From Mycolicibacterium brisbanense (GTDB lineage: Bacteria > Actinomycetota > Actinomycetes > Mycobacteriales > Mycobacteriaceae), in the NCBI RefSeq assembly GCF_001570425.1, contig NZ_BCSX01000038.1:1-32554 (forward strand): a DNA stretch of 32,554 nt. The letters are read 5' to 3'. Shown one piece after another: positions 8,188 through 15,899 of the stretch; within the stretch, counting starts at the first letter, position 1, and the number at the start of each line of letters is the position of its first letter. The notes below the pieces were generated by a model that saw nothing but the letters and a program-made list of their open reading frames with translations, ran no database searches and was not told where the DNA came from. A program made the position numbers and the translations under genes.

Positions 8188-9228
8188 TCAGCCGCCGGTG
8201 CCCTGCAGCGCCTGCCGGCCGAACTGCCCGAGACCCAGCGATCCGTCCGGCAGTGCCAGTTCCCCGTTCTCGATACGCCGCCGCAGATAGGCGAACGTCT
8301 GCGCGGTCTGGGCGAACAGGTGCTCACCCGCCCGTAACGCGGGTCGTTGGGCTGTCTCGGTGGTGATGAACCGGGGCAGCGGCTTGACCTCGGTGTCGTA
8401 GTCGACGTTGAAGAACAGCGGGAACGAATACCGCTCCTCGGCGACCTTGCGGACCCGATGGCTGGTCGCCACGAACGCCCCGTTCGTCCACAGCTCGAGC
8501 ATGTCGCCGATGTTGACGACGTATGCGCCGTCGACCGGCGGGACGTCGATCCACTCCCCCGCCCCGTTGAGCACCTCCAGACCCGGCGCGGTGGGCTTGA
8601 GCAAGGTGAAGCATTCGTAGTCGGTGTGCGCGCCGATCCCGATGCTGTCCACGGCAGCGGGGTTGTACGGGTAGTGGATGAGCCGCAACTGGCTGGGCGT
8701 CTTGGTGGCGTGCCGGGAGAACACCTCGGGGTCCTCGCCGAGCGCCACCGCGAATGCCCGCAGCAGCCGCTGCCCCACGGCCAGCAGCGCCTGGTAGTAG
8801 GCGGTCACGGCCGCGGCGAAGCCCGGGACCTCCGGCCAGGCGTTGGGGCCCAGCATCGGGTTGCCGGACAGGTAGTCCGGGTCGTCGGCAGGCAGGTCCA
8901 GTGCGGTGTCGAAGGCTTCCTTCAGATCGGGGACGGTGCCCTCGAACCCCTCCTCGCCGACCGGTACGTAGCCGCGGTGGCACCGGGAGAATCCGATGTA
9001 GTTGCGCATCTTCTCATCCACCGGCAGCGCGAAGAACTCCTTGACGGTGGCCAGCATGGCGTCGAACAGGGACTCGTCGATGCCCGTGCCGCTGATGTAG
9101 AAGAAGCCGACTTCGGCTGCCGCCCGGCCGATCTCGGCGGCCACCCGGTCCTGTTCGGCGCGCTCGGGTGAGTACAGTCCGCTGATGTCGATGACGGGCA
9201 CCGACGTGAATGACGTCACGCCACTCAT
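8188..9228 (-). CDS. Fe(II)/2-oxoglutarate-dependent oxygenase, isopenicillin N synthase family
   Basis: The 346-residue protein has the N-terminal non-heme dioxygenase domain (VPVIDISGLYSPERAEQDR, residues 10-28) and the double-stranded beta-helix core. The iron ligands H201, D203 and H257 are present (HTDYECFTLL and SHRVRK), as is the RxS motif R266/S268 that binds 2-oxoglutarate. The active site therefore looks complete. This superfamily hydroxylates small molecules and includes thymine 7-hydroxylase; the substrate here is unknown. It is the last gene of the allantoin block: its ATG overlaps the previous stop by 4 bases, with GGAAGG upstream. Its position suggests oxidation of a ureide or purine/pyrimidine breakdown product, but that is inference. 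Confidence 0.85.
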   Translation of the reverse strand: MSGVTSFTSVPVIDISGLYSPERAEQDRVAAEIGRAAAEVGFFYISGTGIDESLFDAMLATVKEFFALPVDEKMRNYIGFSRCHRGYVPVGEEGFEGTVPDLKEAFDTALDLPADDPDYLSGNPMLGPNAWPEVPGFAAAVTAYYQALLAVGQRLLRAFAVALGEDPEVFSRHATKTPSQLRLIHYPYNPAAVDSIGIGAHTDYECFTLLKPTAPGLEVLNGAGEWIDVPPVDGAYVVNIGDMLELWTNGAFVATSHRVRKVAEERYSFPLFFNVDYDTEVKPLPRFITTETAQRPALRAGEHLFAQTAQTFAYLRRRIENGELALPDGSLGLGQFGRQALQGTGG

Positions 9229-9755
9229 GAATCCACCTTCCCTTCCGTTTGATTCACCGTCCAGAGCACGCCGTTGGCCTGGATTTCGTTGCCGGACATC
9301 ACGATTCCGAGCGCCTGATAGTCGGCGCCGCCGACGGTGCCGATCACCACCTGCCCGCGGTCGGCCCAGCCGAACAGTGCACCCGCACGGACCAGCAGTG
9401 CCGGGGTGCCGCCCGGACCGGACAGGCGCAGTGCACCGGTGGGAACGACCTCCCCGGTGTCGCGCACCCAGTGCTCGACGTAGTCCTCGTGCACCCCGGT
9501 CTCGACGAGAACCTCGCCTTCCCAGCGCATCTCGCCGGCATCCGGGAACGCGCCCGGCGGTTGCGCGTCGACCGCGCGGTGCCATTCGAAGATGTTGCCG
9601 TGCTGCGCCAGGGTTCCCGCGAAGCCGCGCGAGTCGACATAAGCGGTCGGCCCCTGCAGCCACAGGACGCCCGGCTTCTCGTCGCGGGTGCCGTCCGCTT
9701 CGATCAGCAGGGTGCGGCGCCACAGTCCGGCGCAGTCGGCCATGGATACCGTCAC
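9225..9755 (-). CDS. Unknown 176-residue protein of the allantoin cluster
   Basis: The product looks like an all-beta, lipocalin-like cytosolic protein. Short strands alternate with turns (GLWRRTLLIEADG, VLWLQGPTAYVD, IFEWHRAVD, MRWEGEVLVE) and there is no signal peptide, membrane segment or cysteine cluster. I do not recognise the family with confidence; a distant likeness to Hri1-type lipocalin folds is possible. The start is GTG 9755, which overlaps the allantoicase stop (GTGA) and has GGAAGG 7 nt upstream. ATG codons at 9770 and 9743 are in frame but fit less well. It overlaps the oxygenase gene by ATGA at its other end, so it is made in step with both neighbours. Confidence 0.7.
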   Translation of the reverse strand: MTVSMADCAGLWRRTLLIEADGTRDEKPGVLWLQGPTAYVDSRGFAGTLAQHGNIFEWHRAVDAQPPGAFPDAGEMRWEGEVLVETGVHEDYVEHWVRDTGEVVPTGALRLSGPGGTPALLVRAGALFGWADRGQVVIGTVGGADYQALGIVMSGNEIQANGVLWTVNQTEGKVDS

Positions 9756-10765
9756 GAACAGTCCTTCCACCGGCGCTGCAGCATGCGTAGCCCGTCTGCC
9801 GTGGGCACCCCGAGTGCCCGCACCCTGGCTATCCCGCCGTCCGGGTAGGCCTGTACGCGCAGCGCCGACACGCCGGGCACCTCGATCGGGAAGACTTGCC
9901 GCGCATCGGGGATCAACGTGGTACGCGCCAGCACCGGGACGTCGAAAGTGACCATCCCCCAGCCATGTTCGCGATCGGCCCGACAGCGGCTGCCCAGCAC
10001 CGACACCTCAAGGCTGGCGTTGAACACGAAGTACGAGGTGTCGATCTCGACCTGACGCAGGTCGGCGGGCACCGCGAACGAGATGATCACCGCGTCGTGG
10101 GTGTCGGGTCCGATATCGCGGCGCCTGCGGGTCTCCCAGCCCTCGCCCATGTTGCGCGGCCGATTCGGGGCGATCAGCGAGGCGGCACTGGAATAGAAAC
10201 TGTCGCTGCACCATTCGACCCGCCCACCCTGCTCCAGACCGGACACCTCGACGGTGACACCGGTCCACAGCGCCGGGTCGGGTACCACCTCGCCGTAGGC
10301 GCGCAGCCGCGCGACCCCGCCGTCGGACTGCAACCGCAACCGCAGATGCGTCCACCGGCGCTTGTCCGTCACCCCCAGCAGATTGTGCGAATCCGCCTTG
10401 AGGACGGTCGTTTCCACGATGGGGGTCCAGGCCACGGTAGGTGCGGTCGGATCCGTGGTGCGTTCCAACGTGCAGGCGTCGACGGCAGCGGCGGTCGGGT
10501 GGTTACCGGAGAAGAATCGGGTGTCCACGTCGACGATGTGCAGCCGGCCGGGCGCACCGAGCCGGATGATCGCCCAGTCTCCGCCGGGTCCGGCGTGCCG
10601 CTTGGTCTCCCAACCGTCCACCACTTCGCCGCGCAGGTCGTAGGTGCCGGGGACGAATGCGGGTTCGGCCGGGTCGACGAGCCGTTCCTTGAATCCGAAG
10701 GATTCGTCGCTGGCGGCCACCACGGCACCGCCGACGGTGCGGGAGGCGAGGTCGGTGTCGGTCAC
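9752..10765 (-). CDS. alc: Allantoicase
   Basis: Allantoicase hydrolyses allantoate to ureidoglycolate and urea. The 337-residue protein shows the two tandem jelly-roll allantoicase repeats: one with DGWETKRH at 50-57 and DTRFFSGNHP at 81-90, the second with GEGWETRRRR at 207-216 and DTSYFVFNAS at 242-251. The first copy keeps the usual FxGN loop; the second has FVFN instead. Length and domain order match bacterial allantoicases. The start is GTG 10765, which overlaps the stop of the racemase-family gene (GTGA). An open frame extends upstream but is the shadow of that gene. It follows allantoinase and the racemase-like gene in transcription order, as expected for an allantoin pathway. Confidence 0.88.
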   Translation of the reverse strand: MTDTDLASRTVGGAVVAASDESFGFKERLVDPAEPAFVPGTYDLRGEVVDGWETKRHAGPGGDWAIIRLGAPGRLHIVDVDTRFFSGNHPTAAAVDACTLERTTDPTAPTVAWTPIVETTVLKADSHNLLGVTDKRRWTHLRLRLQSDGGVARLRAYGEVVPDPALWTGVTVEVSGLEQGGRVEWCSDSFYSSAASLIAPNRPRNMGEGWETRRRRDIGPDTHDAVIISFAVPADLRQVEIDTSYFVFNASLEVSVLGSRCRADREHGWGMVTFDVPVLARTTLIPDARQVFPIEVPGVSALRVQAYPDGGIARVRALGVPTADGLRMLQRRWKDCS

Positions 10766-11541
10766 CGCCCAATGACTTCCGATGAGCGCTTGCGCGAAGA
10801 GCCAAGAGCTTCCGACAACGGCCAGTGGCTGCGCGGATTGTCCGGCCCGGGTGCGTAGATCCCGGCCTTGCTGGTGGAAAGCCCCAGCTTGACGACAGCC
10901 TGTGCCAGCGCCACCGCGGCGGCGACACCGTCGACGGCGGGTACGCCGAGTTTGGCGGAAATGGCCGCGGTCACGCCGGCCATCCCGGCGCAGCCCAGGC
11001 AGATCACGTCGGCGCCGTCCTCGCTGATCGCGCGGGCTGCCTCGGCGACGACGGCCTGCACGGCACCGGCCGGGTCGGCGTCCACCTCCGCGGTGCCCAG
11101 ACCGCACGCGCGCACCGAGGCGCAGTGTGCGTCGAGTCCGGCCAGCAGCAGGCGGTCCTGGATCGGCGGGATCGACCGTGCCAACGTGGTGACCACCGAG
11201 AACCGCCGGCCGATCAGATGGGCGATGTGCGCGGCACATTCGGCGATGTCGAACACCGGTACCGTGAGCGTCTCAGCGAGTGCGTCGCGGCCGTGCTCGC
11301 CGAAGCCGGCCAGCACGACGGCGTCGAAATCGAAGGTGCCCGCCTGGTTCAACCGGGCGACGACATCCATGACCCCGACCGCGGACAGATAGCTCTCTGC
11401 GGCCGAGTCGATCGCCTCGGCACCGAAGTGCGGTGACATGCAGACGATCTCGACGCCGGGATCGGCGGCGGCCCGCGCGGCGGCAGCGATCTCGGCGGTC
11501 ATCGCCGCCGACGTGTTGGGATTGAGCACCAGGATTCTCAC
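10762..11541 (-). CDS. Asp/Glu/hydantoin racemase-family protein, possible allantoin racemase
   Basis: The 259-residue protein has the family's N-terminal RILVLNPNTS and two-lobed fold. Members use two cysteines to move a proton. The second is present as C184 in CLGCAGM, but at the first site, usually ACFxDxG, the sequence reads LAGFGEHG with G79 where the cysteine is expected. The protein may use another base, or may do a related single-cysteine reaction. In allantoin pathways this family supplies allantoin racemase (HpxA). Its place between allantoinase and allantoicase supports that, with the caveat of the missing residue. GTG 11541 overlaps the allantoinase stop and has AGGGGAG upstream. 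Confidence 0.75.
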   Translation of the reverse strand: MRILVLNPNTSAAMTAEIAAAARAAADPGVEIVCMSPHFGAEAIDSAAESYLSAVGVMDVVARLNQAGTFDFDAVVLAGFGEHGRDALAETLTVPVFDIAECAAHIAHLIGRRFSVVTTLARSIPPIQDRLLLAGLDAHCASVRACGLGTAEVDADPAGAVQAVVAEAARAISEDGADVICLGCAGMAGVTAAISAKLGVPAVDGVAAAVALAQAVVKLGLSTSKAGIYAPGPDNPRSHWPLSEALGSSRKRSSEVIGR

Positions 11542-12836
11542 ACCGGCTCCCCTATCCGGCTCAGGGCCGGCACCCCGGCCACCCAGGTCTGCAAGACCGA
11601 ACCGCGTAGGCGGACACCGTCGTACGGGCCCACCGGGTGCCGGTGCCGCAGTTCGGCGGCACGGACGATGTCCTCCGTGTCGGGATCGAAGGCGCACAGA
11701 TCGGCCCGCAGCCCCACGGCAATCCGGCCCCGGTCCGGGTAGCCGGCCAGCTCTGCGGGGCGTTCCGACATCCACCGGCTCAGCTCGGCAATACCGAAAC
11801 CGCGCGCCACGGCCTGGGTCCAGACGGCGCGGGGCCCGAGCTGCAGCGAGCTGACCCCGCCGAACGCGCGACCGAAGTCGCCGGCGGCCTTGTGCCGCGG
11901 GTGGCACGGCGAATGATCGGACACCACGAGGTCCAAGGTTCCGTCGCCGAGCGCCGCCCACAGCGGTTCTCGGTTCGCGCCGTCGCGGATCGGCGGGCAC
12001 GCGGCGAACTCGGTGCCGCCGTCAGGTATCTCCTCGGCGCCGAAAGTCAGGTAATGCGGGCAGGTTTCGGCCGTGACGGCGATGCCGTCGGCTTTCGCCG
12101 CGGCCAGCACTGGCAGCACCCGGGCACTGGACACGTGCACGATGTGCACCCGAGCGCCGGTCTCCCGTGCGGTGTCGACGACCAGGCCCACGGCGTCCTC
12201 CTCAGCGGCATCGGGGCGCGACGCCAGGAACGACCGGTAGCGGCGCCCCACCGGACGCGGGCTGGCGTCGAGCACTGCCGGGCTCTCGGCGTGCACCAGC
12301 AGCAGCGAATCCAGTTCGGCGATGCGGACCATGGCGGTCCGGAGCTGCTCGGAAGTCAGGTGCGGGAAGTTCGGATTGCCCGAATCGGCGAGGAAGCACT
12401 TGAAGCCACGCACCCCGGCCTGCGCCAGCTCGGCGAGCCGGTCCAGATTGTCCGGGACGACGCCGCCCCAGTACCCGACGGCGATGGCGCAGTTGCCTTC
12501 GGCCGCCGACTCTTTCATGCGCAAGGCGGCGACGCTGGTGGTCACCGGGTCGGAGTCCAGCGGCATGTCGACAATGGTGGTGATGCCGCCCGCCGCGGCG
12601 GCTGCGGTGGCCGTGGCGAAACCTTCCCAGTCGGTGCCGGGATCGTTGATGTGGACGTGGGTGTCGACGAACCCGGGCAGCAGGACGGCCGCAGCCGGCA
12701 GCCGGCAATCCTGGGCCGCCGGGCAGTCCGCGTCGAGGTCACCGAGGAAGGCAATGCACCCATCGTTGATTCCGACCGACGCCGGGACCAGGTGCTCACC
12801 GAGGAGCACCCGGTCCGCGCGTAAGACGCACTCCAT
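11538..12836 (-). CDS. allB: Allantoinase (AllB-type amidohydrolase)
   Basis: Allantoinase opens the hydantoin ring of allantoin to give allantoate. The 432-residue protein is a cyclic amidohydrolase with a complete two-metal site: H60 and H62 (HVHINDPG), K146 as the likely carboxylated lysine (GFKCF), H182, H234 and D307 (SDHSPC). Sequences around DWEGFATAT, GGITTIVDMPL and EEIPDGGTEF are much closer to allantoinase than to dihydropyrimidinase or dihydroorotase. ATG 12836 shares one base with the preceding stop (TGATG). A GTG immediately before it is unlikely. The gene sits between the metallo-beta-lactamase-fold gene and the racemase-family gene in one run of overlapping genes. Confidence 0.9.
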   Translation of the reverse strand: MECVLRADRVLLGEHLVPASVGINDGCIAFLGDLDADCPAAQDCRLPAAAVLLPGFVDTHVHINDPGTDWEGFATATAAAAAGGITTIVDMPLDSDPVTTSVAALRMKESAAEGNCAIAVGYWGGVVPDNLDRLAELAQAGVRGFKCFLADSGNPNFPHLTSEQLRTAMVRIAELDSLLLVHAESPAVLDASPRPVGRRYRSFLASRPDAAEEDAVGLVVDTARETGARVHIVHVSSARVLPVLAAAKADGIAVTAETCPHYLTFGAEEIPDGGTEFAACPPIRDGANREPLWAALGDGTLDLVVSDHSPCHPRHKAAGDFGRAFGGVSSLQLGPRAVWTQAVARGFGIAELSRWMSERPAELAGYPDRGRIAVGLRADLCAFDPDTEDIVRAAELRHRHPVGPYDGVRLRGSVLQTWVAGVPALSRIGEPV

Positions 12837-13672
12837 CACGATGCGACCGGCCCGAATCGTTCGTGGAAGTGTTGCGTCAACCCAGGCCACACGTGCGGAT
12901 CATGGCCGGGAATCAGCTGAAATCCCCTGTCGGCAGCCAACTTCTTGAGCCGGCGAATCGGCTCGACCGTGTCCTGCGGATCGACGTCGATGAACCCACC
13001 GATGGGCAGTTCGTGCTCGATGTTCTCGGTGAGGTCGGCAGCGTCGAAGGCAAAGACGAACCCGTCGCCTCCGACCGTTTCATCGAGCTCCACCACGAAA
13101 CTCTGATGCCCAGGCGTGTGCCCGTAGGTCGGCACCGCGGTGACGCCAGGGGCGACCTCGGCTTCCCCGTCGGCCAGGCGCCAGTCGATGTTCGGGTCGT
13201 CGAAGTCCACCCGCACGATCGCATTGCGTTCGGGCTCAGGGTGATTCGACAGCCCGTACTCGAGTTCGCGACGCTGGGCGTGCACCGGCACCTTGCCGGC
13301 GAACAGTTTCAGCCCGCCGGCGTGGTCGTGGTGCAGATGGCTGACGGCGACGGTGTGGATGGCGTCGAAATCGACCCCGACCTCGGCGAGCCGCTGCTCG
13401 ATGGGTTCACCGGGGCCGGGCAACACCGGGCGGTACTCGACGGTCGGGAAGAACCGCCGGTAGAGCGCCGGATCCCGCACCAGGGCGGTGTTGAACCCGG
13501 TGTCCAACAGCACCCAGCCACCGTCGGTCTGCAACAGCACGCCCGGGACGGGTTCGCGCATCCGCTCCTCGGGCGGAGCGCCGTACACCGACACCGATTT
13601 CGGCAGTTCCTCCCAACCCAGGGTCAGCAGAATGATTCGACGCACCCCGCCCTTGCGCACCAGTGTGGCCAT
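12836..13672 (-). CDS. Metallo-beta-lactamase-fold hydrolase, lactonase-like
   Basis: The 278-residue protein has the full dinuclear zinc set: HLHHDH at 112-117, H189 in GHTPGH, D210 and H257. The spacing and the opening region resemble the AttM/AiiA group, which opens N-acyl-homoserine lactones and other lactones. The substrate here is unknown. Within an allantoin block it might open a lactone or cyclic ureide, or detoxify a by-product. There is no signal peptide, so it should act in the cytosol. ATG 13672 overlaps the stop of the binding-protein gene (ATGA), and its own stop shares a base with the allantoinase start. Confidence 0.8.
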   Translation of the reverse strand: MATLVRKGGVRRIILLTLGWEELPKSVSVYGAPPEERMREPVPGVLLQTDGGWVLLDTGFNTALVRDPALYRRFFPTVEYRPVLPGPGEPIEQRLAEVGVDFDAIHTVAVSHLHHDHAGGLKLFAGKVPVHAQRRELEYGLSNHPEPERNAIVRVDFDDPNIDWRLADGEAEVAPGVTAVPTYGHTPGHQSFVVELDETVGGDGFVFAFDAADLTENIEHELPIGGFIDVDPQDTVEPIRRLKKLAADRGFQLIPGHDPHVWPGLTQHFHERFGPVAS

Positions 13673-15252
13673 CAACCCACCGACAGCGCGGCGAGCCGCA
13701 GGGAGTTGGGGTTGGTCACCACGTGCGCCTGCTCCATGCCCTTCAGCCAGGGCTGGGCCACCATGAAGTCGTTGACGTCGGCGACGTTGAGCCAGCAGCC
13801 CGTCTTGACCGCTTCCGTACCGGCAGTGGAGAAGTCGGCGTCTGTGTCGGCGGGCAGCCCCTTGGCCAGGGCCGCGGTGACCGCGGGCGCCGAGCACCCG
13901 AAGAAGTTCAGACCGCCGCTGGCATCCCACGAGATGTGTCCCCAGGTGTATGGCGACGGTGCATCCGGCCACCCGAGGTAGGTCATGATCTCCGGCGCGG
14001 ACTGCCCGTCACTGCCGACCCAGCCATAGATTTCCGACGTCGGGTAGGCCTGCACCTTGGCGCTGAGGCCGGCCGCCGCCAATTGGGTCTGAATCAGGTT
14101 GCTGATCAACTGATTGTCCGGGTTGCTGGAGTCATAGCCGATGGTGACGGCCTTCTGGTCGGCGGGCAGTCCTGCGGCGATACCGGACAGCACCGACGGA
14201 TCGTGCGGCACTGTCTGCTTGCCGAATTCGGCGGCCATCATGTTCGGCGGGTAGATCTGCTCGGCGGTCTTGCCGCGACCGAAGTAGGTCTGCTTGACCA
14301 GTTCGTCGACGTCGATGGCCTGTAAGACGGCCGTGCGGTTCTTCGCGTCGGTCATCATGCCCTTGCGGGGGTTGACGTACACGTAGTTCGACATCATGGT
14401 CGGCAGTGAGTAGTTCGCGAACGACTTGTTGTCCAGGTACGACTGCACCGCCGAGGACGGCAGGTCGTGCAGGATCGCCGCGATCTGACCGTTGTTGAAC
14501 TGCAACTGCTGCGCCGACACGTCGGTGATCACCGGAAGCTCGACCTTTTCGAAGTAGGGCTTGGCGCCCCAGTAGTCGCCGAATGCGGTCAGTTCGTACT
14601 TCGAGCCGACTTCGGCGGCCGTCAGGGTGTAGGGGCCGGTGCCCAGATCGTGATTGGTGAGGTAGCCCTGCGCGTTGTCGCTGCCGCCGTTCTTCTTCAG
14701 CCCCTCCGGGCTGAGCATGCGCGGTCCGTAGGGACAGGCCAGGTAGTCCAGGAACGCCGAGTTCGGCGCCTTGAGCGTGACGGTGACACCGTAATCACCT
14801 TGAGTGGTGACTGATTCGACGTCGGTGACCATGTACGCCGGACCCTGATTCACCGCCGCCCTCCTATCGAACGAGGCCTTCACCGCAGCCGAGGTGAACG
14901 GCGTGCCGTCATGGAACTTCACGCCTTCGCGCAGCTTGAAGGTGAACACCTTGTTGTCCGGCGAGGCCGTCCACTCGGTGGCCAGTAGCGGCTCCAGCAC
15001 GGGCTTGTCGGTGCCCGCCTTGTACTGCAGGAGGCCCTCGTAGGTGTTCGTGGTGAGTAGCAGGCCCTGCCCGGCGTAGTAGACGTCGGGGTCCGGCGGC
15101 TGTCCCGGATCCTGCAGGAACGACAGGTGCAGCACCTTGTCGGTCGGGGCAGCGTTGGGAGTGCTGGTGCCACCGGAATTCGATCCGCCGCAAGCGGTCA
15201 GGGTCGCGGTCGCGATCGCACCGACCGCCAGAAGCATGCTCAGTTTCTTCAT
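13672..15252 (-). CDS. ABC transporter substrate-binding lipoprotein (family 5)
   Basis: The 526-residue protein carries a lipoprotein signal (lipobox LTAC ending at C21) followed by a peptide/nickel-type family 5 binding domain: NTYEGLLQYK, TEWTASPDNKVFTFKLREGVKFHDGTP-type motif at about 94-121, and LGTGPYTL. It should sit on the outer face of the membrane and deliver substrate to the two permeases and the fused ATPase encoded upstream. Family 5 proteins bind peptides, opines, glutathione, nickel chelates or other small polar compounds. Because of the neighbours a ureide or related nitrogen compound is likely. ATG 15252 overlaps the stop of the cysteine hydrolase gene by ATGA. Confidence 0.88.
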   Translation of the reverse strand: MKKLSMLLAVGAIATATLTACGGSNSGGTSTPNAAPTDKVLHLSFLQDPGQPPDPDVYYAGQGLLLTTNTYEGLLQYKAGTDKPVLEPLLATEWTASPDNKVFTFKLREGVKFHDGTPFTSAAVKASFDRRAAVNQGPAYMVTDVESVTTQGDYGVTVTLKAPNSAFLDYLACPYGPRMLSPEGLKKNGGSDNAQGYLTNHDLGTGPYTLTAAEVGSKYELTAFGDYWGAKPYFEKVELPVITDVSAQQLQFNNGQIAAILHDLPSSAVQSYLDNKSFANYSLPTMMSNYVYVNPRKGMMTDAKNRTAVLQAIDVDELVKQTYFGRGKTAEQIYPPNMMAAEFGKQTVPHDPSVLSGIAAGLPADQKAVTIGYDSSNPDNQLISNLIQTQLAAAGLSAKVQAYPTSEIYGWVGSDGQSAPEIMTYLGWPDAPSPYTWGHISWDASGGLNFFGCSAPAVTAALAKGLPADTDADFSTAGTEAVKTGCWLNVADVNDFMVAQPWLKGMEQAHVVTNPNSLRLAALSVG

Positions 15253-15899
15253 CGGGCGGCTCCTTCGAGGACGGGGGTGGTGTGCGCACCGAGAGCACGG
15301 AACGCGGCGAGGATCTCCTCGGTGGTCCGCATCGCACCGGCCTGCAGGTACTCCATGGCGTCGAGCGCCGCGTGGTGCCGCTGCTCCGATGAGCCTCCGA
15401 CGCAGTCGGTGACGACGCGGACGTAGAAGTCGCGCTGGTGCGCGTCGGCGAACGTGTAGTGCACGCAGACATCGGTGAGACCCCCGATGAGGATCAGGGT
15501 GTCGGCCTTCAGGCCGGACAGTACGATCTCGAATTCGGTTCCGATGAAACCCGAGTAGCGGCGCTTGACGATATGGAATTCATGGTTGGGCCCGTCGAAG
15601 TCGGGCAGCAGTTCGGGGTGCAGCGGCGTGCCGGGCCGGCCGTCGATGCAGTGCGGGCCCTCGAAGCCGTCGAGTTCGCGGCCGAAGTCGATGCCGTTGG
15701 CACGGTGCACTTCCTGGAAGAAGACGATCGGGATGCGCGCGGCACGGGCGGCGCCGATCAGTTGTCGCGCGTTCGCGATCCGGTCGGCGTATCCGGCCAT
15801 GTGCGCAATGCCCACCTCCTCGACCGACATGTCGCCGGACTCCTGCATGTCGACCACGACAAGCACCGGATTGCCCACGATGAGTGGCTGTTTCGGCAT
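15249..15899 (-). CDS. Isochorismatase-family cysteine hydrolase
   Basis: The 216-residue protein has the catalytic triad of the family: D17 in VVVDMQE, K112 in IVKRRYSGF and C145 in LTDVCVHYT. Relatives hydrolyse amides and ureides such as N-carbamoylsarcosine, ureidoacrylate and biuret, as well as isochorismate. A C-N hydrolase for a ureide is thus the best guess in this setting, but the exact substrate cannot be read from sequence. The ATG at 15899 follows the permease stop (TAG) directly and has AGGAGG 5 nt upstream, the strongest ribosome site in the block. The end overlaps the binding-protein start. Confidence 0.82.
   Translation of the reverse strand: MPKQPLIVGNPVLVVVDMQESGDMSVEEVGIAHMAGYADRIANARQLIGAARAARIPIVFFQEVHRANGIDFGRELDGFEGPHCIDGRPGTPLHPELLPDFDGPNHEFHIVKRRYSGFIGTEFEIVLSGLKADTLILIGGLTDVCVHYTFADAHQRDFYVRVVTDCVGGSSEQRHHAALDAMEYLQAGAMRTTEEILAAFRALGAHTTPVLEGAAR

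Noticed and set aside
9696..12000. Longer upstream starts for allantoicase and the racemase-family protein
   Set aside because: The extra N-terminal residues are Arg/Gly/Pro-rich translations of the upstream gene in another frame. GTG starts overlapping the upstream stops give normal family lengths.
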